Source: Anaspis maculata (taxonomy: Eukaryota > Arthropoda > Insecta > Coleoptera > Scraptiidae). Taken from it: 64,000 bases of DNA. Of the stretch, positions 35,208-48,306 are shown one piece after another. Position numbers and translations under genes: made by a program. Position 1 is the stretch's first letter. The number at the start of each line of letters is the position of its first letter. The DNA lies in NCBI GenBank assembly GCA_949128115.1, contig OX421962.1, forward strand, positions 59,995,787 to 60,059,786. Direction: 5' to 3'. The notes beneath the pieces are model-generated. The model was given only the letters and a program-made list of their open reading frames with translations, was not told the origin of the DNA and made no database searches.

Positions 35208-38200
35208 GCCCAGCTGAACTGAACAAAATTCTAGTATACAACGTCTCATGCAATATTTGGAGAAAATTTGAGATTTTCAGTAACGCAAATCTAAGTATCG
35301 TAAAAAAATTATGTGAATACAATCATTTTCAAGTGTGCTACAGAACCATGGTAACATGAACATTACTTTTGACATGAATTCCTTATCTCCTCTGTCTTCA
35401 CTAAATGCCACCAAAATATGAATTTTGTGGATCGACAAGTATAGATGAGGAAGGATATGGGATTCAAATTCTGATGAAGCAGATTTTGAGACACTTTTCA
35501 CTCGGTCTTTTTGGTATAGATAGTTAGTCGGGTCATTAAACATTACCCACGGGCAAATTAATACATGCAGGTTCCTCATACTTGATTCCATCATCATTCA
35601 TCATCCATCATCAGGTATGCTTTATACCATAGTAAAAATGTACCAAAATCCTTACAGCGGTTATTTTCAAGATGGCTTTCAAGCTGGATGCCTAAACTGG
35701 AAAAACTTAGCTATCTGAAGAACAGTTCAACTTGAAAAGTCGTTTTAGTTTGATGTCTGGATCCTAGGTTCTATAAGTAGCCAACGAAACCAATAATAGT
35801 AAGACTAATAATAATACAAAGGCGACTTGAAAATATGTACACGCAATTTAATTTTCCATGTCAAATTTTTATTTCTTGGCCGATTCCAACAAAACTGGTG
35901 GCACTGTATGATCAGTCAAATAGCCTACCAAGATCAGCGAAATATATACATTGGAGCAAGTATACGAGAAAATCATAGGTCAAATGCCCGCGAAAACTGG
36001 TCTGTTTAGTTTTCAGTGGATATATGATTATGATTAAAAATGAATTGTTGAAGAATGTGTCAAAATGAAGATTTAAATTTACTCGTCTTTCGAAAAAGTG
36101 TTTTTTCACGCCTTATATGTCGACATAATATGATGCATTATTATTGTTATTCATTTTAATTAGACTACCTTCCCCTTATTAGAACTTTTTTTTTTATCAG
36201 AAACCAAAACTGCATTGTTGTATTACTTCCTGGCATCCACTTTGGACGCCATCTTGAAAATGACTTTTTCAAAGATGTCTTACCTCACCAACATTATGGT
36301 AGACTTCCACCTCGACTTCCACCATCTTACGAAACAAGTTAAGCAAGCCTAATAATAGCAAAATCAAGTGAAAAACTTGCATGTTCAATTTATCCGAGAA
36401 TAAGTGTTTTTTTTTCGTATAATTATTATTACCCAACTAAGTGTAGCTACCTATTCCGTCTTCAAATAGAGCAAACTACACATAGGTTTGATTTAATTTT
36501 ACAAGACTTTATCGACATATAAAGTTGAGAATGTACGCAGTTTGCTTGACTTATACCTACGTATACCCTGACCAACGAACCTTTCCAGAATTAGGGATAA
36601 GCCATCGCCTTGGAATTGGAAAAGCTATTTTTCGTCCGACGACTCTTTTTCGTCGTCTCTCCTGCTGTATACCAGCTCTATGCCGCCACACAACTCGCAA
36701 CATTCTTGTGGATATAGCCGAGGGGAAAAAAGTAAATTAAACCGCACCACGAATGTCTTTATTTTTTAGAGGTGTTCGCATGCGGGACTTTAAAACACTA
36801 ATAACATCACGTTTTACAGACGTCGGCGTGGCACACCTGACACAGCCTCTGGCTCCAGCACAGCCCCAGCTATATGGGGTTGATTGCAGGAGCCACCACC
36901 AGAGGTGGAGAGTCAGGGGGTTGATTCCCGCCGTCAGTCTCGCGACACGTCCACTAAGCCCTTAATCTGGCCTTCCTTTCGGATTTTAGGAAGTCATTTA
37001 TCAGTCACATATTAGACCGCCAGGTGGCACGCCCATAAACTAACACTTCTGAAACGGGATCTCAGGATTAGAACAAGATTACTTTTGTTTACTGTACACT
37101 TTGTGACTATTCCATACAAAATACCAGCGCGAGATTCTGGTTCTATCGACAAATTGGCTAGTGCCAGTGGCCACCCTTCACTGTGTTGAGAATGATGCAC
37201 ATTTTTCGGAAATACTTCTAACAAATCTTTTTTTGACAGTTATACTCCTAAGATTTTCCATGTATCACCGGGGCTCTTTCTTCTCCAACTTTATTGTGCA
37301 TTTTACACCCAACTTGAAAAGCTGAAAGTACATATATTTTTTAATCAGAAAAAATCAATCAAATGAAGGCTGACAGAACCATGTGTGAGTGAGTTGTCCA
37401 AAAAAAAATTTATCAAATTTGAATTGTTGACTGTCAAATTTAAAGAATCGAGACAATCCGTCAATGACTGAAATTTGACAATGTCACCGAATATTTATCA
37501 CCAATTTTTTCTGCGACATACATCTTGCTGATCTGATCTGAGAAACTTACTTTTCCGACCACATGCAAGCAAAACCTACCGCGTATAAGCACAAGCAATA
37601 GATCGCAAATGCCCAGCCTCTCACTAGCTGAATTGCTAACTGCATAGCAAAAACAACAGACCTGAATGTCCTAATGGGGCCCACTTTTTCTTTAAATTTT
37701 GAATTGTAAAGCTGGTAGCCCGTCGTCAGGTCCCGTCGGTGAGGCCAGCACCGACGGTTATACATTGTATCTTGTCCAAAAGTGAAGATGATTCTGCAAA
37801 GATGAATAATTACGTGTTCGTCATGACTTGAGTACAGAGGAAACTCGCCATAAACGTAACTAACAAAGTCTAGTCACGGTTAGCAATCAATGCGGGTGCA
37901 AAATGTACCAGCATTCATCAACAGCTGATGAAAGACAGGCATGTTATAAATGTAAGTGATTTTAAAGTTCTCTGTACGCTCAGAGCAGCTCCACCTAAAA
38001 GGCTTCTAAATCGGAGCCAGAGATCATCCATGCACAGATGATTTTGAACAAATCTATACCCGTTACTAAAAAAGCATCTAATTGGCTCAAAAATTTAAGT
38101 TATCTTTGACAGATTTCAGTTAGCTTATTATAGACTACGCACAAAATAGAAAAAAAGAGAGTTCAGCGGCATTTACTATTATTGTTCGACAACATCACTA

Positions 38201-40784
38201 TAGTCATTTTTAAGGTTTTTGATCTCCCTTGATCTAGCGGAAGTGGTTTTAAATGCATGCTATACATTTTCCATGATAATTGTTCTATTACTGTGACTTT
38301 ACTAGGAACCAGAAATAGACGGAATTTTATTTTGTTCGCAGTTCGATTCTCTTCACTGTTTTCATGATTCCAAGTGTATTTGTATAGACCGGGTGATACA
38401 AAACAACAGCAATAATACTTTATCTGGATAAAATTGTGAAATATGTCAGAGGCAGTGGTGCGAATTCCAGGCGAATACTGGAATTTACAGCGACTCAAAA
38501 CATTCGAAAACCAGAAAGACCATGAAGCACACACGAGAAAGTCCGAGAAAATTGTCTAGTGAGTTCTTATGGTCTAAGGACTCACTGAACTAAAAATCAG
38601 CTTTGGGCGAATTTGTTCCCGGTGTTTTGATACAAAGTCTAGATTGACCATGCATGCATGCATACATGTATGACTTGCCTGTTGATTAAAAAATTCATAA
38701 CTCCTCAACTGTGAGTTTTGGAGCAACCAAACTTTCCCAAAATATTTCTGGAAGTTTTCTCTACATATTATGATCCCGCATATGTATGGACTTGATTCGC
38801 AAAATTGATGTAGTTCCCCATAGGTCGAAGTTTTTGTGTCATATTTTTGTACTTCTTGGGTTTCTAATGATGAGGAAAGACGACTATGAATAGGTATTTA
38901 AAAAGGAAAATTGTTCTGTAGGCTTTAAACTGATCCAGCATTGGAATCATGTGAAAAAATTTGCCGTATTTACTATGATTTTCAACTTCTAGCTGGTTAA
39001 ACGCAAAAAACTGGAAAAACTTGAAATTGAAAAAATTGTCGAAAATAGGGGCTCTGCCCCAGAAGCCACCATTTTTTGTTCTGGAAACCGGGATCTTCGA
39101 ATCCAACGGGGTCGAATTATAGTCTGAAAGTTTTATGGCCAACCGGTTACCTTTCCATGCCGCTAAACACACTCAAATTAACTTTAGACTTTAGAGACCA
39201 CTTTTGTCAAATTAAGCCTTGACTATTATAGCTACCTACTGTGCTATTTTGAACTACGACTGTACCTAAGGAAAATTACGAGAGAAATCAGGTACGTTTT
39301 GCGACGTTCAATTGTATACGAATTCAAAAACTGCTTTCCGTCATTTGCCATAAAATGATCATTAAAAGACCAACGAAAACATTCATATACTCGTTTTCGG
39401 CAAAATGAGAGGCAATTAAGTTCGTTTGTGAATTGGCAACACCTTTGGTGCACCCCTTGACGCGGGCATGAATTTAAACAATGCCTATTAATTTCTAATA
39501 TACCGCGCAGCGCGTATTGATGACATTCAAAGACCCTTTTGGCAGCTAATTCATGTGTGCCACATACAAAACATTCAATACTCTGATGGCTCTTTTATGA
39601 GAGTGGCGTCGATCAATCAAATGATGCACGGAATTCTCAACACAGTAGGCGATGACGAACGATGCGTTTGCCTGTATTTAGGGGAGGCCATTATAATAGC
39701 GTCAGCGAGTCGGAATAATTCGCTAATCTACTGCAGGGGGGCGCTGTCATAACCGTGCACGGCCTCCTGCACATCGACACTTGTTCAAATTCTCATGCAT
39801 TTTCTTACCCATCCATCGATTCTCGAAATTATTAAATGAAGCAAAAGATGCCGGAGCGGCGTAATTTCGCATAAAATCGCACCCCCTCGGTCGCCTGCCC
39901 TCTGTCGGTGTGCATGTTGCGGAGAAAATTTAAAAAATGCGAACCAAAGGCGCGCACAGAAGGAGAAATAAATCAAGAGCTCGTTCTTAAAACAAGATGA
40001 TCCCGGATAATCTTCGATGTGCTATCAAGTTTTATACCATAATTCCCAAGCATAATTTTAATGATCCCCCCTAATCCAAAGTATTACACTTGTAAGCTCA
40101 ATCTAAGAGGAATTAATGCTTGGCAAATTTCTTGTCACGCCTTCAAAACAGTGTCGTCTTAATAGGATCGGCTTGAATAGGTAAATTCTTTTGTTTGCTT
40201 TCGAACTTGAATAATCTACCGGTTGTGTGCCTCGAGACGGAATTTTCGAAGAGCGCACGGCGCTAAAATAATTAAATGTGCGGGGTAAGTGGTACTTAAC
40301 AATCTTAACATAATCTGAATAAAGTGTTTTTAAACTCTTAATTGGCAACAAGTGAGTTTAAGAAGAATATACAATAATTTAGAGAGATAAGTAGAGTTTT
40401 GTCTCTAGAGTTGAGAATGATGGTTCCAATCAAACTCGAAGAACTTCTCCAAGGTGCCAGGTTCCTTCCAGGTCTAATGACATGACACATATTGACAACA
40501 CTTTACAAAAATAATTATAGGTATGTGATTAGTGGGATGTGATCCGATGCTTCTATGGTGGTGCGTGGCCGAATTTTTCGGAATTTCTTATTCCCGGTTA
40601 GTTTGTGGGGTGATGGGTCTAAGCACAAGCCGGAGCACAAGAATACGTGTGCCATATATTTGGTCCTTCCTTGAACTTTGAAGTCTTTAACAAATAAACC
40701 TCTATGGAATTCTTCTTTCGAGACCTAAGCTTCACACTGCTAGAGCTCCATGGATTTAAATGGGAAGGAAGATGGTTTTCTTGA
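35208..40784. other. Long stretch without a gene; one diverged inverted repeat
   Basis: About 5.6 kb. A weak inverted pair (TATTTTCAAGATGGC near 35664, GCCATCTTGAAAATGAC near 36247) suggests an old foldback covering about 35620-36310. The block 39480-39990 is richer in CpG than its surroundings and free of recognisable repeats, so it could be regulatory, but no motif proves that. Short frames in the region have no known domain. Confidence 0.4.
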
Positions 40785-41103
40785 AACCGATGTCGGAGCC
40801 CCTTGCCTAAAGTGAATATAATTCTAAGAGGTTCCGTGATACAGACACGTTTTCTGTGTGTAGGCCTCCAAACCCTGTTCTCATGAGGCCTGCCAAGGTG
40901 ACTTCAAAATGAAAAAAAAAGTTACTAAGGTAAGTGTACCTAAATAATGCAAAAAAATGACCGCTGAGAAAAAAACTGTTTTTTTTTTATTTTATCCATT
41001 TTTTGCAGTATTTTTACATTCAAAAGGAATTGGGGGCCCTTTCAGATAATTGAGGAGACCCGGGGCGGACCGCCTCCACCGCCCCCTTTTTCGTCCGCCA
41101 CTG
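40785..41103. mobile_element. Truncated copy of the 5284-6394 hAT family
   Basis: The right-hand 320 bases of the CAGTGGCGG family: shared blocks include CGTGATACAGACAC, GTGTGTAGGCC, GCCTGCCAAGGT and CCCGGGGCGGACCGCC, ending TCGTCCGCCACTG. The left end is missing and I found no target duplication, so it is a dead 5'-truncated copy. Confidence 0.75.
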
Positions 41104-41242
41104 TAACCGGTTATGATTCGGTTAGCACTGTTCCTAAGCTTCATCCTTCAGCAATTCATCCCAGAACTGCTAAGCTTCAGTCTCTTCTAATAATTTTTTT
41201 AGAGGGTGATATGTAGATTGTCGATCTTTTATGAAATATATA

Positions 41243-42023
41243 CAGGGTGACAATGAAAGGAGTGCAAAAATGGCCTGATTTCAGCAAGGAGCCGTTTCAA
41301 AAAAAAAAAGCCGCAAAATTTTTCGCTACATTTTCTAAAAGAGCGTACATCAACATCTCAAAACTGTTTTGAACTTTTGATCGTATTTTGTTCTTTCAAA
41401 GAGTTATTGTTTTTAGGGATTTTGGGATTTTTTGATGCAGACTTTGCCAAGGGTCTTGCTCATCCTTGAAATGCAGGAAAGCACACAATAGCTGTATCAA
41501 TTGTATACCATGGAACAATTTGATCCCACTGGCCCTCAGAAGTGGTAAGGACCTGAGCCCCTTTTGGGATTATGGCAAATCAATCATGCTGCAAACAGGT
41601 CCGTCTCTAGACATTTGGCCGCCCTCGTGCAAAAACTGTTAGGCCGCTCCTTTTTCCATTTTCAAAGTTGAATTTTGTATATAGCTCCCTTAATTTAAAT
41701 TTTATGTTATTGAAATAACAGAAACAGCGACTGGAATTGCAATTTTTGCATTTTGAACCTTTCAAAATGTTCAGGGGCGGCCGTGGAGGTAAAATATAAA
41801 AAGCAAAAAAAAAAAAAAGAAAAAATGCATTTCTGCCCCGAAATGCCGCCCTCTGAGTCTGGCCGCTCTTGTGCCATGCACGAGTTGCACGCCCGCTTAA
41901 GACGGCCCTGGCTGCAAATGTTAAATGACCCAGGATTGTTCAAAATGCACCAATGGCAAGTATCCATTGCCACAGTCACTTCACTCTTCAGGTCTTTCTT
42001 GCACTCCTCTCATTGTCACCCTG
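41243..42023. mobile_element. Foldback element with CAGGGTGACAATGAAAGG ends
   Basis: The ends CAGGGTGACAATGAAAGG and TCTCATTGTCACCCTG are flanked by TA (41241-41242, 42024-42025). The body, including a TTTTGATCGTATTTTGTTC block, is closely related to the inner part of the 48307-50137 foldback. The element is interrupted by a hAT-type insertion at 41596-41910; without it, it is about 460 bases. Confidence 0.82.
41596..41910. mobile_element. Small hAT-type element nested in a foldback
   Basis: The ends CAGGTCCGTCTCTAG and TTAAGACGGCCCTG with the 8-bp duplication GCTGCAAA (41588-41595, 41911-41918) define 315 bases. It has no coding capacity. It inserted into the 41243-42023 element and is therefore younger than it. 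Confidence 0.85.
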
Positions 42024-42717
42024 TATGTCATACATAAAGTCAACATTAATCAGATGATTCAATATGGTATCTTGAGTCAAGAGATTCTTTATCGAGCAAG
42101 TGAGCAAGGACATGAAAGGGGTAGAGGATCTTCCAATCCAAGGTCCAAGGCATACTTACTTAAGATGTCCTACCCAACTGTTTAAGTCTACCTGCTTTTG
42201 TTCAAAAACTATTCAGTATTCAGTGTACATATTCAGTATTTGTTACGAATCGGGAGTTTTGGAGGACAAATCCCTCACTTTAATTTATTGACAAACAACC
42301 AGCTTTTGGGTGCTTGGAAGATTTTAATTTTTTTAGATTCAAGTATTTTGATTTATCTTCAATCTTGAGTAATAAAATATGACAAAGTAGGTGGTATTAT
42401 TTGAAGGTTCAAAAGTTGGGAGAGGTGGGTTAGAAAGGTTCAAAATGATTGCAGATAGTTTGATCAATTCATAAGTATTTTAATGTACCCTCGATTTCTA
42501 AATCAATCTGTTTTTCCTCTAAGAAATAATTACTATGAACTGGGAGCTAAAATCGGTGGATCCTTTGCGAATTGTCATTCGATACTATAATTTTGTATTT
42601 TGGGGCCTATGAAGAAATAAAACTAGCAGTACTAGCAGTAGGAATAATTTGACTCATCTGAGGCGTGGAAGAAGAAAGTTATTGTGTCATAAATGAGGTT
42701 AACCAATATATTAACTA

Positions 42718-42929
42718 TATTCCCATACACTTTTTATTTTCAGTAGAATGACTTTTTGGAGCAAAAATTAAGTGACAAGCTGAGGGGCTACGCTACGGCT
42801 GATGGCACCTGCAAAGTTTTGGAGTGAAACTATCAGTGGCCATCGGACGTATTCTCCCAGCGCTCCAGCTTGTCACTTAATTTTTGCTCCAAAAAGTCAT
42901 TCTACTGAAAATAGAAAGTTTATGGAATA
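42718..42929. mobile_element. Short foldback, TATTCCC...TGACTTTTT family (copy 1)
   Basis: Hairpin with arms containing CAGTAGAATGACTTTTTGGA and its exact inverse TCCAAAAAGTCATTCTACTG, then TTAAGTGACAAGCTG and CAGCTTGTCACTTAA. TA borders the ends (42716-42717, 42930-42931). The arms are almost perfect, so this copy is young. Confidence 0.8.
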
Positions 42930-42931
42930 TA

Positions 42932-44186
42932 CCTAAGTAGCACTCAAAAAGAGTGTGTGGATCGGGATGGATCACTCTGGTATCAAGTTTTTATTTATTC
43001 AAGCCTGCTACATAAATTTTATGCCGAAGAAAAAAATAACGGGGCTGCAATAATTTTGAGACGAACCGCAAAAGACATCTACTACCTACCTATATCACTT
43101 TACATCCAACCGAATCTACACCTATTTGAAAAAAAGTCGCTTGATTTTTTCCTGGTCCGCCCCTTGTATGTTTTCGCCATCATAAAACCATCTAGAGAAA
43201 GTAGATACCCCGAAGTTTCTGGAATATTAATTTTGAAATATATGCGAACACCATGTACCTACATCATCCAGTGACACATATCTGGGTATGGTAAAATATT
43301 GGCTAAAGGTCGTGCCACCCTGACACATGCCAACTTCAGGCCACAGGGCTCAGAAAAAAGCAGGATCACATTTCAAGCGGATTCCCATTTATCCGCGCCG
43401 TGAAATTTGTTTAACATGACCAAAATTCCGGTTACTAATTAATGAGGACGGTTCTCACTTTCGGCAGTTTTAACATCATCAGGCTACAATGTATGCGAAT
43501 AAGAAATGGAAATGGCTTTGTTTGAGTTATTTCTGGGTATGTAATGAGATTTAGGCCAGTCGGCAGGTCGTCCAGTTTATTTTGTTTGGTTGGGTGTCAC
43601 CAGGATGCCACTAGCACTAGGTACTGATTTTGCATCCCTGATGCAGTATCCAGCATTGGCTATTGGCTGCCATGTTGAAAAATGTCCTTATAAAAATCAA
43701 TTCATTTTGAATAATTATTGCAAATATTTCATTTAATTACAACTTAAGAGCGAAATATAGAATGAAGAATGAACTATGAACTTTTCATGCACCTTTTTGG
43801 GGCATCAGTGGTTGGATTCTTTGTCAATTTTTGCTTATAGGTGCTGTTGCTGCTCAGTGCTGCTCCTTCATATTTCTGTCTCACATAATTTTGAAATTTA
43901 CAGTCGTACCTACATCAAAAGTTCATGGCTCATTTTGCAGAGAAATCATTAAGCAGTGAATATTTTGCGTCCTGAATATTTGTCTCTTAAGTTCAATAGC
44001 AAGGTATTGACGATTTTTCAGATAAATTGGATGTTTTATGCCTTTTTTTCCCAAGACGACGGCCAATGTCGACCCTGCTTAGAGATTCAAAAGAAGCAAA
44101 ATCAGTATGTGTATATTCTGGGCACCCAACGAAACAGAATAAATCTCTTCCCAGATTTCTGAGATTTTCCCCATGCACCTCTAGTG
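42932..44186. other. No gene or clear repeat
   Basis: About 1.25 kb. A 105-codon frame at 42957-43274 on the plus strand has no recognisable domain. Confidence 0.4.
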
Positions 44187-44188
44187 TA

Positions 44189-44406
44189 TATTCCGTTAAC
44201 TTTTTATTTCCAGTAGAATGACTTTTTAAATAAAAACTAAAGTGGCAAGCTGGGGGGCTACGGCTACGGATAATGGCACCTGCAAAGTTTTGGAGCGAAA
44301 TCATCAGCGGTCATCAGCCGTATCCTCCCAGCACTCCAGCTTGTCACTTCAGTTTTGCTCAAAAAAGTCATTCTCGTTCCACTGAAAATGAAAAGTGAAC
44401 GGGATA
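44189..44406. mobile_element. Short foldback, TATTCCG...TGACTTTTT family (copy 2)
   Basis: Second copy of the family at 42718-42929, including AATGGCACCTGCAAAGTTTT in the loop. The arms are more diverged than in copy 1. TA borders the ends (44187-44188, 44407-44408). Confidence 0.78.
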
Positions 44407-44408
44407 TA

Positions 44409-45285
44409 AGTAGGTATCTGTCGGCTTGCCTGAATTATGGATATTTCAGTAAGTATACGAGTAAAGGTTGAAAGTCCATACTCTTCAAATATGGACCAAA
44501 CGTATTAATAGCAATCGAACCCTTCCATACGTTGCTCTTCTATTGTTATCTTCTAAATAAGTCACATCTGTCGTTGTACATAAACACAAATAGCGAAAGG
44601 GTGAAGTCTTGGGGGAGTTGGCAATTAACTTCATTTACCACAACATAAAGATGTGAATGAGACCGAAGTTGCCATTAAGGGGCGCATAAAATTGAGTGGT
44701 TTACCTATATTTCCACAGTTTATGGTTTTATATGAGTGTATTAAGCCCTTGGTCAGTTTTTATCATACCCATAATGGTAGGAACAGCACAGGCGAGCTTG
44801 GAAAAAACAAAGTTGTCTGCTTGATGAAGCCAAAACTAGAATTAGCTCGCGCCAGTGTTGAATATTGTGTTGTTGTATAAATAGTCAAGTCTCTAAAGAC
44901 TATTAAGGCAACCCTTGTGACTGGCAAATGGCAACACAATTCGAGATTGACGAGCAACACTCACATATGGTCTGGTTACTGAAGATAATCCTTCCAACCC
45001 CTTTCCTCTAGTTATTGGCACGTCAAAGTGGCCGGCAATAAATCTTGCTTTGGCTACTATTGAAGTGCAGTGCGATTTAACTCATTACTTCCATTTATTT
45101 TCCAACCTCAGTCATGTCTACCAACTTGCCATTTTGAAGGTACAGATACAAGTGGTGTTAAAAGAAATACCTACACCACACTCCATATTTCTAGCTATGC
45201 TGCTATCGTAACATTCGTAACTCCCGAATAAGTTTTTCAGATGTACATATACCTATATATCTCGTCCACGATGTTTATTCATTCA
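44409..45285. other. No gene or clear repeat
   Basis: About 880 bases. Nothing supported. Confidence 0.4.
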
Positions 45286-45444
45286 TGTCACTTTTGAACT
45301 GATCGTACGTCCTTACGTGGAGGGATGCGATGGTCACAATCACAACCTGTTTTTCTCAAGTCCAGGAAAAGACATAGTGAAGGAAACCTGATCCAATCAG
45401 ACACTTCATCTCCCAACATCGTACGATCAGTTGAAAAAGTGACA
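45286..45444. repeat. Short foldback with TGTCACTTTTGAACTGATCG arms
   Basis: The left arm begins TGTCACTTTTGAACTGATCG and the right arm ends CGATCAGTTGAAAAAGTGACA, around a loop of about 110 bases. Confidence 0.65.
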
Positions 45445-45691
45445 TACTTAACTGAATGTGCATCGTGATAAACAGACTCAAGTACTTTTATAGATGCGCG
45501 ACTTGTAGAGCACCCCGTATAGAGCAGTCTTGTACAAAAATTACGAACCTATGAAATGTAAGGATTTTCCGCAATCCTTTAAATAAATTGATGTTATTTC
45601 TCTCCTGAAGTCCAAGTACTCATTCATGTCAGTAATAATCGAAGTTGATGGCATGTGTGAAAATCATTCCAATGAACCAATCCAATTTATA

Positions 45692-45825
45692 GTGCTATTC
45701 TGTAAAAAACAACATTCCATAAACGGTCGGTTATGTAAAAATTCGTGTCGCCCATTGGCTGTTGCCTATAGGTAATAACAACGTAACAGAGCCTTTATGG
45801 AATGTAATTTTTTAGAGAATAGCAC
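45692..45825. repeat. Short foldback with GTGCTATTCTGTAAAA arms
   Basis: GTGCTATTCTGTAAAAAACA followed by ACATTCCATAAA faces TTTATGGAATGTAATTTTTT followed by AGAGAATAGCAC. No certain target duplication. Confidence 0.65.
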
Positions 45826-48304
45826 CATTAAATCCATACAAAAAAGTTGTTGTACCCTCACCCAATTTTCAATTTTTCAAGTACTCATCCAGAGATACAG
45901 AGCCACTCGAGCTGTAAAAGTAATTAACTGATAAGATTTATCGATTACACGATTTCCTGTAAAACAGTTTTAGCCGCATTGTCAAGGACAATCGGCAAAC
46001 ATTCTAGACAACCATACGAAAACTTCAGTTGGACAAGCTGCCCGCGTAGGTAATTTCGAGAAAGGCGAATCGGTAAAATCGGTAAACATGTAATAGATGA
46101 AGAGGCGAAGGTGTCTGATTCATTAACTGCAGGCTTACCGGTAATACCGGATGATCCGGGTATCGAGGTAATGGCCACCTAATGCGAATTATAAAGGCGG
46201 CCGTCGCCAAACGACGCTCCTGACGGCGGCAGCGCAACATTGCCTTGTTGCTACATCTGTACGAAATGGGCACATTTTCCGTCCGACGGAAAGAAAACCT
46301 TTCCCGGAAAACTTTGTTCGGATTTATTGAAAATTGCGACACACTCGATTTGCTGTTCTCCACAGACGTCTATACTGACATCGCCATTATATCCACCGGT
46401 ATTCAGTTATCAAACTAAAACATTATTACCAATTTCTATACGGTATTCAAAGTTTATTGATAAACATTTTTTATTCAGTGGGGTAAATCTAATGGATATT
46501 GAATAATACGTACTCGATAACTCAATTGTGCACGTTTTACAATAGTTTACGAGTTGAATAAAGAATAGTATTCTACTCTCGTATAATGACTTTTACTCAT
46601 TCAGATACTTTACGACACTCGCCGAAGCTCGTGTTAGCAAACTGAATCCTTTTGAGCTATAGCAATGTTAACACCTTGTTGAATAATATACTATATTATT
46701 GTTTTGGTTTGTGAGTAAAGGGTTTAATGAGCAGTCAGTGAATAAAGCCGTTCGAAGCGTGAACTTTGAACAACAGTTCAGAATAATTCAAAATCAAATG
46801 AGGAAGAGAAAGAGAATGTCTAACACTAATCTTGGCAATACATAATTTTCAAATAAGAGAGCACAGAGGCCTGACAGCGTATTAGCACCTAAATGCTTGA
46901 TCGGTCTTCTGGAACAGTCTCGTAAAAGCACTTGGCATGTAACAAAATGTACTGTGCACCATATACAGTCGGAACCATATAAGTATCAAGTAATATAAAA
47001 CAACCAACTAAATACAGTGAATTGATATGCATTGATTGATGTGTCTGCTTATATTTTTCATCTTTACAAGTTTCTCAGTTATTACAGAATTGATTGAATT
47101 CATATTTAGTGTTAATTCGAAAATTGAAATTTGATTGGGTGCCACTCCAGAGTGTGAAAACCAAAAGAAAAAAATCTATTGCCGGTGCGTGATAAAATGA
47201 TGTATTTACTAATCCAAACATCACCGGCGACGAATATCGGAGCTCTTGGAGAAAATACAATAAAAACATCACTTTAAAGTGGCAATAAATTTCATAACGT
47301 TTATCTTCAATTTTCTGAGTCTAATAGAAATTTATGGATTGTAATTACCGATATATAAATTTATCAATTATTATCAGATTAAATTTTATCGGCGTGCAAT
47401 AAAATTTATAGTCCAACAGAAGCGGCCGTATTTTTCTCTCGCGCCGTGTCAGAGCATAAAAAACAGACTGATATACGAGGAGTGTGCAAATTATACGACT
47501 TTAATTTTTGCGATTTGACCTTTTTGTTTCTGAATAAAAATCGTGAAATAGAACTTCTTATGTTACTGGATAGTCAATACATAATAATTATGTATAGTAC
47601 TTCCTGGGTCTGATGGAACGGCTTGGAGCATCAGGATAAAAAATTAGTTTAGGGAGATTCCCAGGATCAAGTGATGCTTACTTTCACCTAATCATAAGAA
47701 TCTGGCTATAATGCAACGATTCAAATTCGAGTGTTCGTTTATTCAATAGTTTAAAAGATTACTGTCGTGGCTCTCGAGCATTAGGTTAGGTTCATTCACA
47801 ACTATGTTTTGGTTTTTTCACTGTAATACAGAATGTTATAGTGAATTAGTGTTTGGAGGTGCTTTTCAATCAAAAATGAAGTCAAAAAACGTAATGGAAA
47901 CCAATATTCCAAAACACTACCTTGAAGGGCGGTAGCAAAAATCAATTGGTGTACTCGTATTACTATGGTTGTTTTTTTAACGTTACCTGGAAGTGCTATA
48001 GGGCTCTAGTCATGAGCAGATTGTCTCAAGTTTCTGGAATAGTATAGGAGAGACGTCAGGCTATATTTACCAGAGTTTTCTCAAGAGAGAAATTTTCACT
48101 AGGTGAGAATTTCTGCAAAAAACCTGATTTTGTCAAATTGAAGGCATCGCTCAGAAACTCTTTGAATGCATTATTATGAATTATGATACCCATGCACGCA
48201 GTGAGAATCTGGACAATCATTTTAATTTGGTACCTACTGTTCATTAGGTACTTGTTTTCCAAAAAATTGAAAACGCAATCGCAAACGCGAAATTTTGGAT
48301 TAGA
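45826..48304. other. No gene; GC-richer patch at 46180-46340
   Basis: About 2.5 kb without a recognised gene. The patch at 46180-46340 is GC-rich with many CG pairs and carries overlapping frames on both strands, none with a known domain. It could be a regulatory island, but the sequence alone does not show that. Confidence 0.35.
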
Positions 48305-48306
48305 TA

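Noticed and set aside
36880..36950. Possible tRNA-derived repeat with a box B-like GGTTGATTCCC
   Set aside because: The box lacks one base of the consensus, and I found no box A or target duplication.
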